Shown here piece after piece: positions 1 through 5,655 of a stretch of DNA of 8,912 nt (the stretch's first letter is position 1; the number at the start of each line of letters is the position of its first letter). Source of the DNA: SIG644 sp045613985 (GTDB lineage Bacteria > Bacillota > Clostridia > Oscillospirales > CAG-272); the NCBI GenBank assembly GCA_045613985.1, contig JAZLCA010000030.1, forward strand, positions 1 through 8,912, given 5' to 3'. The notes beneath the pieces are model-generated. The model did no database searches. It was not told where the DNA came from and worked only from the letters and a program-made list of their open reading frames with translations. A program made the translations under genes and the position numbers.

Positions 1-593
1 AGTACGATATTAAAACCGTGATGACCTTTGGCGGTGAGCCGCTTTTGCACACGGACGCGGTCTATGAGATCATGATGGTCGCTAAAGAACTGAATATTCC
101 CAAACGCCAAGTCATTACCAACGGCTATTTTTCAAAGAATGCCCAAAGAATCCGTGAGGTGGCGGAGCGACTTGCCGAGTGCGGTGTGAACGATCTGCTT
201 TTGTCGGTGGATGCGTTCCATCAGGAAACGATACCGCTGTGCCTAGTGAAGCAGTTTGCCGCGGAAGTAAAGCAGTGTGGCATACCGATTCGCCTTCAGC
301 CTGCATGGCTCAGGCATGCTGTGGATGACAATCCGTACAACATAAAAACAAGAGAGATTATCGACAGCTTTGCCGATATGGAGATTCCCGTGGGAGAGGG
401 AAATATCATTTTCCCCGAAGGAAACGCGCTGAAATATCTTGCCGAGTATTTCACGGACACTCTTCCCGAAAATCCGTACGTGGAAGATCCGCGCGACGTG
501 CGTTGCGTGTCGTTCTTGCCGAACGGTGATGTTCTCGGCGGGAATGTGTATGAGCGCGATATTATGGAAATTATAAAGGAATACGCACCGTAG
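1..593 (+). CDS. radical SAM protein, C-terminal part (cut by window edge)
   Basis: The reading frame is open to the left edge (first complete codon at position 3), so the GTG/ATG at 18-23 is almost certainly internal. The visible protein begins just before TFGGEPLL, the GGEP motif that binds the S-adenosylmethionine amino group in radical SAM enzymes. It continues through VITNGYF and a LLLSVDAFH strand, matching later strands of the radical SAM barrel. The CxxxCxxC iron-sulfur motif should lie upstream of the window and cannot be checked. The tail (VRCVSFLPNGDVLGG) resembles the end of short radical SAM proteins in which a Cys and the 'P-NG-V' pattern close the fold, but a full SPASM cluster is not evident. 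The substrate is unknown. The stop is followed directly by the ATG of the GrpB gene, suggesting translational coupling. Family call is firm; specific function is open. Confidence 0.85.
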   Translation, partial: YDIKTVMTFGGEPLLHTDAVYEIMMVAKELNIPKRQVITNGYFSKNAQRIREVAERLAECGVNDLLLSVDAFHQETIPLCLVKQFAAEVKQCGIPIRLQPAWLRHAVDDNPYNIKTREIIDSFADMEIPVGEGNIIFPEGNALKYLAEYFTDTLPENPYVEDPRDVRCVSFLPNGDVLGGNVYERDIMEIIKEYAP

Positions 594-1133
594 ATGAAAA
601 CGAAAAAAGTGATAGTTCTGCCTTATGACGCAGCGTGGGAATCCGCCTTTGAGGCAATCAGAGCGGAAATCGAAGCGGCTCTCGGCGATTTTATGCTCGG
701 TATTGAACACGTTGGCAGCACCTCGGTCAAGGGGCTGTCTGCCAAGCCTTGCATTGACATCGACGTGGTCATCCGAGATTACTCGGTGTTTGACGCCGTC
801 GTTCAAAAGCTCGATGCCATTGGATATATCCACGAGGGTGATCTCGGCATCCGGGACAGAGAAGCGTTCAAATACGCGGACAAGCCACATTTGATGACAC
901 ACCATCTGTACGTGTGCCCCCGGGATTCCGAGGAACTTTGCCGCCATATTGCGTTTAGAGATTTTCTGCGCAAAAATCCCCAAGCGGTCGAAAAGTACAG
1001 TCAGGTAAAGGAAACGGCGGCAAAGCTCTTTCCTAACAGCATCGATCAGTATATCGAATATAAATCGCCGTGTATTGAGGAACTGTATAGGGAATGCGGG
1101 TTGAAGCAAAACGGTAACGAATTATTTACATAG
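594..1133 (+). CDS. GrpB/UPF0157 family protein (nucleotidyltransferase fold)
   Basis: This 179-residue protein has the expected length for the GrpB (UPF0157) family. IEHVGSTSVKGL (about residues 37-48) carries the GS motif of the polymerase-beta nucleotidyltransferase fold, and CIDIDVVI (53-60) supplies the two metal-binding aspartates (D55, D57). HHLYVC (103-108) is another family hallmark. The family is often annotated as nucleotidyltransferase-like, and some members are fused to dephospho-CoA kinase, but the natural substrate is not established. The start is the ATG immediately after the preceding TAG. An AAAGGA lies about 14 bases upstream, which is far, so coupling to the radical SAM gene is likely. 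The family assignment is strong; the biological role is unknown. Confidence 0.88.
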   Translation: MKTKKVIVLPYDAAWESAFEAIRAEIEAALGDFMLGIEHVGSTSVKGLSAKPCIDIDVVIRDYSVFDAVVQKLDAIGYIHEGDLGIRDREAFKYADKPHLMTHHLYVCPRDSEELCRHIAFRDFLRKNPQAVEKYSQVKETAAKLFPNSIDQYIEYKSPCIEELYRECGLKQNGNELFT

Positions 1134-1145
1134 AGGAGAATAATT

Positions 1146-1910
1146 ATGGCATATCTTTTTCCGTTTGGACAAGAATTGCATCCGTTGATACAGGAAGATA
1201 AGTCACCCAAAAAGGTATTTGTGCTTGGTGTGTATGCAAGTGCCGTTCATGCGAGATGGAAGAAGGACGGTCAAATCATTTGTCAGGCACTTGCCGTGGC
1301 AAGTGAGCCGCGCATCTTTTGGGACGGAAACATTGATGAGGCAAAGCGTATTATTGAGGCGGTTAATATGCCGACAGAGCTTGGTGTTTTAGAGCCGGCA
1401 GGAAAGCAACTTAACGGACCGTCTGCAAAGGTGCTTGACGAAAATATTCTCGCACCATTGGGGTATACTCGCGCAGACGCGTGGCTTTGTGATTGCTTAC
1501 CGGAAACGCGCATAAATTCAAGTCAAGCGAAGGTCATCAGGGAGAGATACAATCCTTTGATTGAGAAGTACGAATTAAATCCTGTGACTATACCTACCCG
1601 TCCAACTGCCTTTTGCGACCACAAGCGCTCCGAAGAGATTACGGCAGAGTTGATGGAATCGCATGCGGAGCTTTTAATACTTTTAGGCGATATTCCAATC
1701 GCTCAATATCTCAAAAAAGTTGCTGACATACCTTATTCCACGCTCGGTGAATACGTAGATTTGTACGGTTACGGTAATGCGACAGAAACCGTTATCAATG
1801 GTAAAACCATTAAAGTTCTCCCACTTGCTCACCCGCGACAGATCGGCGCGCTCGGCGCTCATAGTGAAAAGTGGTGTAAAGCTCATCATGAGTGGGAGAA
1901 TAGCAGATAA
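1146..1910 (+). CDS. hypothetical protein with a uracil-DNA-glycosylase-like layout
   Basis: A 254-residue protein preceded by AGAGGAGA with good spacing to the ATG. I do not recognise a named family with certainty. The order of motifs resembles the uracil-DNA glycosylase superfamily: an N-terminal VFVLGVYASAV strand-loop (24-33) where glycosylases have the catalytic water-activating loop, DAWLCDCLPETRIN (111-124) like the strand before the pocket, LLILLGDIPIAQYL (176-189), and LPLAHPRQIGAL (225-236) where the family has its DNA-minor-groove HPS loop. The usual catalytic residues of the first loop (for example GQDPYH or GEAPG) are absent, so it may be inactive or act on another substrate. No membrane segment or signal peptide is seen. 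It starts 12 bases after the GrpB stop and is probably co-transcribed with it. Confidence 0.55.
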   Translation: MAYLFPFGQELHPLIQEDKSPKKVFVLGVYASAVHARWKKDGQIICQALAVASEPRIFWDGNIDEAKRIIEAVNMPTELGVLEPAGKQLNGPSAKVLDENILAPLGYTRADAWLCDCLPETRINSSQAKVIRERYNPLIEKYELNPVTIPTRPTAFCDHKRSEEITAELMESHAELLILLGDIPIAQYLKKVADIPYSTLGEYVDLYGYGNATETVINGKTIKVLPLAHPRQIGALGAHSEKWCKAHHEWENSR

Positions 1911-1927
1911 ACCAAGGAGATACAAAT

Positions 1928-1951
1928 ATGACAGGAAATGAAAGTGATTGA
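1928..1951 (+). other. seven-codon ORF with its own ribosome binding site
   Basis: The gap between the glycosylase-like gene and the PNPOx-like gene holds AAGGAGA followed seven bases later by an ATG that opens only seven codons (MTGNESD) before TGA. A second clean site, AAAGGAG, then serves the next gene at 1975. The site is better than those of several real genes here. It could be a leader peptide or the stump of a gene lost by deletion. Chance is also possible because the stretch is A-rich. Confidence 0.25.
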
Positions 1952-1974
1952 ATTAAATCAAAAGGAGAACAATC

Positions 1975-2367
1975 ATGAAAAGAGTATATGATTTTCTGAA
2001 AAAAGCAGGAGTTTATTATCTTGCAACCGTTGAGGGCGATCAGCCCAGAGTGCGCCCCTTCGGCACGGTCAACGAGTTTGAAGGCAAGCTCTACATACAG
2101 ACGGGCAAGGTTAAGCCCGTAAGCCTCCAGCTCGCGGCAAATCCCAAGGCAGAGATCTGCGCCTTCTGCGAGGGCGCGTGGATCCGCGTAGCGTGCGAGC
2201 TTATTGAGGACGACCGCTTTGAGGCAAAGAAATCTATGCTGGACGCTTACCCCAACCTCCGCGGCATGTACGACGAGAACGACGGCAACACCCAGGTGTT
2301 CTATATGCAAAACGCTACCGCCACCTTCTGCGCGTTTGGCAAAGCCCCCGAAGTCGTGAAGTTTTAA
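1975..2367 (+). CDS. pyridoxamine 5'-phosphate oxidase family (FMN-binding split barrel) protein
   Basis: This 130-residue protein has the pattern of small flavin-binding split-barrel proteins. The N-terminal YDFLKKAGVYYLATVEGDQPRVRPFGTV (5-32) is typical of the family ('fLa T-ddgqPrvrPfg'), followed by KLYIQTGKVKPVSLQL (38-53) and NPKAEICAFCEGAWIRVACEL (56-76, here with family-typical NP-AEI). Members bind FMN or F420-like flavin cofactors and include the nitroimidazole-resistance NimA-type proteins, but the substrate cannot be assigned from sequence. The start is well supported by AAAGGAG eight bases upstream. The stop lies two bases before the deformylase ATG, so the two genes are almost certainly translated as a pair. 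Confidence 0.85.
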   Translation: MKRVYDFLKKAGVYYLATVEGDQPRVRPFGTVNEFEGKLYIQTGKVKPVSLQLAANPKAEICAFCEGAWIRVACELIEDDRFEAKKSMLDAYPNLRGMYDENDGNTQVFYMQNATATFCAFGKAPEVVKF

Positions 2368-2369
2368 TC

Positions 2370-2795
2370 ATGGTCAAGGAACTGATGCACGATCCCATTT
2401 TCCTTGCAGGGAAGTCGGAAATCGCAACAAAAGAAGATTTGCAGGTCGCGCAGGACTTGCTTGATACGCTGATGGCGCACAGAGAAAGTTGTGTCGGCAT
2501 GGCGGCGAATATGATTGGCACTCGTAAGAGGATCATCGCCTTTCTTGATGAGAGCGGACGAGCACCTACTTATACAGTCATGCTCAATCCCGAGATCATC
2601 AAGAAAAACGGCGCGTACGACACCGAAGAAGGATGCCTGTCGCTTCTCGGTGGCCCACGTAAGTGTAAGCGTTATAAGACTATTAAGGTGCAGTATCACA
2701 CCTTGGAAATGCAAACGCGCGTGAAAACCTACACCGGCTGGACGGCGCAGATCATTCAGCACGAGGTGGATCATTGTAATGGGATTTTGATTTAA
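2370..2795 (+). CDS. def: peptide deformylase, small clostridial type with altered motifs
   Basis: Removes the formyl group from the N-terminal methionine of new proteins in the cytoplasm, using a metal ion. All three deformylase motifs are present: CVGMAANMIG (41-50), EEGCLSL (86-92) with metal-ligand C89, and IQHEVDHCNGI (129-139) with ligands H131 and H135 and catalytic E132. Two positions depart from the textbook motifs. Motif 1 ends in Asn where most enzymes have Gln (GxGxAAxQ), and motif 3 reads HEVDHC instead of HExDHL. I recall GMAAN-type motifs in other small clostridial deformylases, so this may be a branch rather than decay. At 141 residues it is shorter than E. coli Def (169) and ends soon after motif 3. 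It is probably an accessory copy rather than the housekeeping gene, since fmt is not adjacent. No good ribosome binding site is seen; translation is probably coupled to the preceding stop. Confidence 0.85.
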   Translation: MVKELMHDPIFLAGKSEIATKEDLQVAQDLLDTLMAHRESCVGMAANMIGTRKRIIAFLDESGRAPTYTVMLNPEIIKKNGAYDTEEGCLSLLGGPRKCKRYKTIKVQYHTLEMQTRVKTYTGWTAQIIQHEVDHCNGILI

Positions 2796-2831
2796 GCAAT
2801 AACCCATAAAGCACAGAAGGGAGTGAGGAAT

Positions 2832-4100
2832 ATGTCATCGTACAGCGAACTTGTCAAAAACTTTGAAAAAATCCGAGCCTATATGCGCGATTTTTATGTT
2901 TATGGCTTCAAAAACCGTGACGATTATAGCGCAAAGAGCAACAAGAGCGCGCGTTCCTATGATGACGAGCGTCGCCGCCTGGAAAGCTGGCTTGGTGATC
3001 ATATGAGCTTTGTCCGCACTCCCGAGGGTAAGAACGTTTTTATTTCCATCGACAGCCGAACGATCCGGCACAATCCCTTGTATAATGCTTGGAAAGCAAA
3101 GAGCTTTACCGATGGCGATATCACGTTGCATTTTATTATCTTTGACATTCTCCACGAGCCATCTGTAAAGCGAACAATTTCCGAGATGCTTCGGGAGATC
3201 GATGAGAAATATCTGTCGGCATTTGAAAGCCCCATGATGTTTGACGAGTCTACCGTCCGCAAAAAACTCAAGGAATATTGCGAGGCGGGGATCATCATGG
3301 CAGAAAAAGAAGGGCGCAAGATGTATTACCATCGAACCGAGGGCACCGACGTGGCCGATCTTGACGACGTGCTGCATTATTTTTCGGAGGCGGCCCCCTG
3401 CGGCGTGATCGGATCCTTCCTATTGGATAAAGAGGAAGCCGACACGGATGCTTTTACCTTTAAGCATCATTACATAACAAGCGCAATCGACAGCGGCGTT
3501 TTGGCGGCCTTGTTTACCGCCATGAGAGAAAAGCGTGCGGTAACGCTGTCAAATCTTAGTCACAGAAGGGATCTGCCGCGGCGCAATCGTGTCATCCCGC
3601 TTCGTATTTTTATCAGTGTGCAAAGCGGCAGGCAGCATCTGATTGCCTATTATCCGGAATACAATCACTTCCAGTCTTATCGTGTGGATTATCTTTCAAA
3701 CGTGAAATTGGAGGATCCCACCCCACGCTTTGACGAGCTTCGTGCACAGCTCGATCGTATGCAAAGCAAAATGTGGGGCGTCAGTGTCAAGCGCAACAAG
3801 TGGGGCGTGGAGCATTTGGAGCACGTAGAATTCACGGTCAGGATTGGCGAGGGCGAGGAGCATATCATCAGACGTCTGGAACGTGAAAAACGCGTGGGAA
3901 CGGTGGAAAAAATCGACGAGCACACCTACCGCTTTGTCGCCGACGTGTACGACACAAGCGAGATGATCCCTTGGATCCGAACCTTTATCTGCCGTATTGT
4001 TCAGATGAACTTTTCCAATCGCACCATTGAAAATCAATTCAAACAGGATTTGGAGGCTATGTATCGCCTGTACGGCATCGGTGAGGAGGTGGAGACATGA
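2832..4100 (+). CDS. WYL-domain transcriptional regulator with winged-helix region
   Basis: A 422-residue regulator. I chose the ATG at 2832 because AGAAGGGAG lies eight bases upstream; the GTG at 2823 would have no spacing to that site. Residues about 98-168 look like a winged helix: a helix-turn-helix ending in DESTVRKKLKEYCEAGII, then a wing EKEGRKMYYHR. The WYL domain spans about 221-293, with VIPLRIFISVQSGRQHLIAY and FQSYRVDYLSNVKL matching the ligand-binding strand and the conserved C-terminal arginine strand. A WCX-like region follows at about 330-412. WYL proteins sense ligands, in several cases nucleic acid, and often control defence or DNA-damage genes. The gene overlaps the next WYL gene by four bases (ATGA). 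Its position upstream of an RNA-ligase operon suggests that operon as target, which is inference. Confidence 0.85.
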   Translation: MSSYSELVKNFEKIRAYMRDFYVYGFKNRDDYSAKSNKSARSYDDERRRLESWLGDHMSFVRTPEGKNVFISIDSRTIRHNPLYNAWKAKSFTDGDITLHFIIFDILHEPSVKRTISEMLREIDEKYLSAFESPMMFDESTVRKKLKEYCEAGIIMAEKEGRKMYYHRTEGTDVADLDDVLHYFSEAAPCGVIGSFLLDKEEADTDAFTFKHHYITSAIDSGVLAALFTAMREKRAVTLSNLSHRRDLPRRNRVIPLRIFISVQSGRQHLIAYYPEYNHFQSYRVDYLSNVKLEDPTPRFDELRAQLDRMQSKMWGVSVKRNKWGVEHLEHVEFTVRIGEGEEHIIRRLEREKRVGTVEKIDEHTYRFVADVYDTSEMIPWIRTFICRIVQMNFSNRTIENQFKQDLEAMYRLYGIGEEVET

Positions 4101-5008
4101 TATTCAGCGAACTTTACTCTGCCTATTACAATACGATCGCCGCCATTATCTCCCGTATCATCGACGGTGAGCATTCCGAGAGGGAATTGCAAAAGATCGT
4201 TGCCGAGCGGGCGTTTGGTGAGAGTGCACTGACCATTATGCCCTCCCTCAAAGGCGAAAAATGGCAGCTTGTTCATTCCGATATGACTACGCCGCTCCGT
4301 CACAAACCCACCATGCCCCTGACCACGCTGCAAAAGCAGTGGCTCAAGGCAATCTCGCTGGATCCCCGTGTCAAGCTGTTTGACGTGGAGTTCCCCAATC
4401 TCGAAGATGTTGAGCCTCTGTTCACCCCTGCGGATTATCACGTCTATGACAAATACAGCGACGGAGATCCGTTTGAGGATGAAGAATACATCAGACAGTT
4501 CAGAGTGATTTTGGAGGCGATCAGAAAGGGCACACAGATCAAATTTGAAATGACCAATCGCAAGGGAAATGCGATGTTTGTCCGATGTCACCCCGTACGG
4601 CTGGAATACTCCCAAAAGGATGACAAGTTCCGTTTGATCACCGCGGGATGGCGGTCTGTGTCGACGGTCAATCTTGCCAAGATCAGAGCGTGCGTTCCGT
4701 ATACGGGCGAGAGGGAACTGGATGGTGCTGAGCGTGAGATCAGATACGATATTCTGACCGTCAAGATCTTTGACGAGCGCAACGCGCTGGAGCGGTTCAT
4801 GCTTCATTTTGCTCATTTTGAAAAGCAAGCCGAGAAGCTGGACAAAAAGCATTACCTCGTAAAAATCAAATATGCTCATGATGATGAGCCCGAAATGGTG
4901 ATCCGAATCCTGTCCTTTGGCCCGCTGGTTGAGGTCGTAGGTTCGGAATCCTTCCGAAATTTAGTCATCGAAAAGCTGATAAAACAGAAAAACTGCGGAC
5001 TTAGATAG
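4097..5008 (+). CDS. second WYL-domain protein, partner of the preceding regulator
   Basis: A 303-residue protein starting in an ATGA overlap with the preceding stop, with GGAGG just upstream. The WYL domain covers about 133-201: RVILEAIRKGTQIKFEM, then RCHPVRLEYSQKDDKFRLIT, then AGWRSVSTVNLAKIRAC. A WCX-like C-terminal segment spans about 215-295 (DERNALERFMLHFAHFEK, LVKIKY, ILSFGPLVEVVG). The N-terminal 130 residues show no clear helix-turn-helix, unlike the first WYL protein. The pair may therefore work as a heteromer in which the first subunit supplies DNA binding; this is inference from the overlap and domain content. An intrinsic terminator begins two bases after the stop, so this is the last gene of its transcript. 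Confidence 0.8.
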   Translation: MIFSELYSAYYNTIAAIISRIIDGEHSERELQKIVAERAFGESALTIMPSLKGEKWQLVHSDMTTPLRHKPTMPLTTLQKQWLKAISLDPRVKLFDVEFPNLEDVEPLFTPADYHVYDKYSDGDPFEDEEYIRQFRVILEAIRKGTQIKFEMTNRKGNAMFVRCHPVRLEYSQKDDKFRLITAGWRSVSTVNLAKIRACVPYTGERELDGAEREIRYDILTVKIFDERNALERFMLHFAHFEKQAEKLDKKHYLVKIKYAHDDEPEMVIRILSFGPLVEVVGSESFRNLVIEKLIKQKNCGLR

Positions 5009-5009
5009 C

Positions 5010-5037
5010 AAAATGCCCCCGATAAGGGGGCATTTTT
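5010..5037 (+). terminator. intrinsic terminator of the WYL operon
   Basis: AAATGCCCCC (5011-5020) and GGGGGCATTT (5026-5035) form a perfect 10-bp stem with loop GATAA. One more A-T pair (5010/5036) is possible, and the run of five T ends at 5037. It begins right after the WYL stop codon. It separates the WYL transcript from the structured region and slipin-rtcB, so those need their own promoter or read-through. Confidence 0.93.
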
Positions 5038-5040
5038 GTA

Positions 5041-5120
5041 TTTGGCTTGGGAAATGTTCCGTTTTTGCTTGCAAAACGCGGTTGTTTAAACCGCGAGGAG
5101 CATTTCAAGTAGGTGCAAGC
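5041..5120 (+). promoter_or_regulatory. hairpin-rich start of the gene-free region
   Basis: No gene is seen here. CGCGGTT (5077-5083) and AACCGCG (5089-5095) form a perfect 7-bp hairpin with loop GTTTA. GCTTGCA (5067-5073) and TGCAAGC (5114-5120) can close a 7-bp stem around it. The second of these strands can instead pair with 5293-5302. GGAA-ATG-TTCC (5050-5060) is a small palindrome that could be an operator. I could not identify a convincing -35/-10 pair, so the promoter for the downstream RNA and operon is unassigned. Confidence 0.4.
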
Positions 5121-5435
5121 TGATGTTCAATTTATCGGAAAACCATGTGCGCCGTTGAGTTCGCAGCTTTTTTTCCGTGAAAAACGGTGGATAGAATGGT
5201 AAAATATGCTTGCAAGGTTGCTTCAAGCGAGTGTTTGAGTCCATCCTTCACAGCGGTGCACGAGGATATTCCAAAGTGTATGCCAGAGGAACGCTTGCAC
5301 CTTGAGCCTGTCAAGCTCGATTTTCGCGGGTTCGAATCCCGCCGTGCGTCGCAAGACGTATCGCCAGTTGGATTGGATTTGTCCTTCGGGACGCAAAAAG
5401 AACGGTACACGAAATCGTGTGCGAGAACGTTTTTT
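5111..5435 (+). ncRNA. candidate structured noncoding RNA with a permuted tRNA-like core
   Basis: The outer helix is AGGTGCAAGC (5111-5120) with GCTTGCACCT (5293-5302), 10 bp. Next comes an anticodon-like hairpin, GAGC-CTGTCAA-GCTC (5304-5318), with a 7-base loop. A canonical T-arm follows, GCGGG-TTCGAAT-CCCGC (5326-5342). TGCGTC-GCAA-GACGTA (5345-5360) resembles an acceptor stem closed by a GNRA loop. A D-arm-like CC-AGTTGGATT-GG (5364-5376) carries the paired G residues expected to contact the T-loop. A UUCG hairpin (5381-5392), a 7-bp hairpin (5405-5422) and a run of six T (5430-5435) follow. There is no CCA end and no linear 5' half, so this is not an ordinary tRNA. Bacterial Y RNAs of the YrlA class mimic tRNA and sit beside rtcB in Salmonella, which makes a Y-RNA-like RNA the best guess. 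Both ends are uncertain. Confidence 0.6.
5395..5435 (+). terminator. possible terminator of the noncoding RNA
   Basis: GTACACG-AAAT-CGTGTGC (5405-5422) is a 7-bp hairpin with one T-G pair. Flanking AACG (5401-5404) and CGTT (5428-5431), then four A against T, can extend it across an internal loop into the run of six T ending at 5435. The internal loop GAGAA weakens it, so termination may be partial and allow read-through into slipin-rtcB. Confidence 0.35.
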
Positions 5436-5439
5436 ATTC

Positions 5440-5655
5440 TGACATTCGTTATCATTCGGCAAAGCGAGAAATGTCACGTCTTTCTCTCGGAGCAATGCAA
5501 AAGCGAGCCTTGCCTGAGAATGGATACCGTGTTATCCCAATCAGTGCCAAAAGATTTCTTTCCGCACTGTGCAGGAAGCACTCAAATTTTCAGCCGCCGC
5601 TTTTGCATGAATGATAGCGAGACGACTTTACTACCTTTAAGGAGGAATACATATA
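5440..5655 (+). promoter_or_regulatory. structured leader of the slipin gene
   Basis: No gene is seen in this 216-base stretch. It holds a perfect 11-bp inverted repeat, ATGCAAAAGCG (5495-5505) against CGCTTTTGCAT (5598-5608), enclosing about 92 bases. Further pairings are TGACATT/AATGTCA (5440-5446/5470-5476), GAGAAA/TTTCTC (5466-5471/5481-5486, exclusive with the former) and GGATA/TATCC (5522-5526/5533-5537). The slipin ribosome binding site AAGGAGG (5639-5645) lies outside the 11-bp helix. It may be a 5' leader, part of the same large RNA, or a processing region. No clear promoter was found. Confidence 0.45.

Noticed and set aside
243..1109. Long minus-strand open frame opposite the radical SAM and GrpB genes
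   Set aside because: It is antisense to two recognisable families, has no family pattern of its own and no ribosome binding site.
4034..4879. Minus-strand open frame of 281 codons opposite the second WYL gene
   Set aside because: It is antisense to a protein with clear WYL motifs and looks like a codon-bias shadow.
5155..5205. Promoter candidates TTGAGT and TAGAAT/TAAAAT
   Set aside because: No pair has a 16-18 base spacing with two acceptable boxes, so I did not call a promoter.
5291..5350. Ordinary tRNA-Asp gene (loop CTGTCAA followed by a T-arm)
   Set aside because: No matching 5' acceptor strand or D-arm lies upstream at normal spacing and no CCA follows. The D-arm-like part is downstream, so a permuted mimic fits better.
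5132..5495. Minus-strand open frames containing RDSNPR- and GFEPA-like peptides
   Set aside because: These peptide strings are the usual false translation of a tRNA T-arm read antisense; they support the tRNA-like signal rather than a gene.
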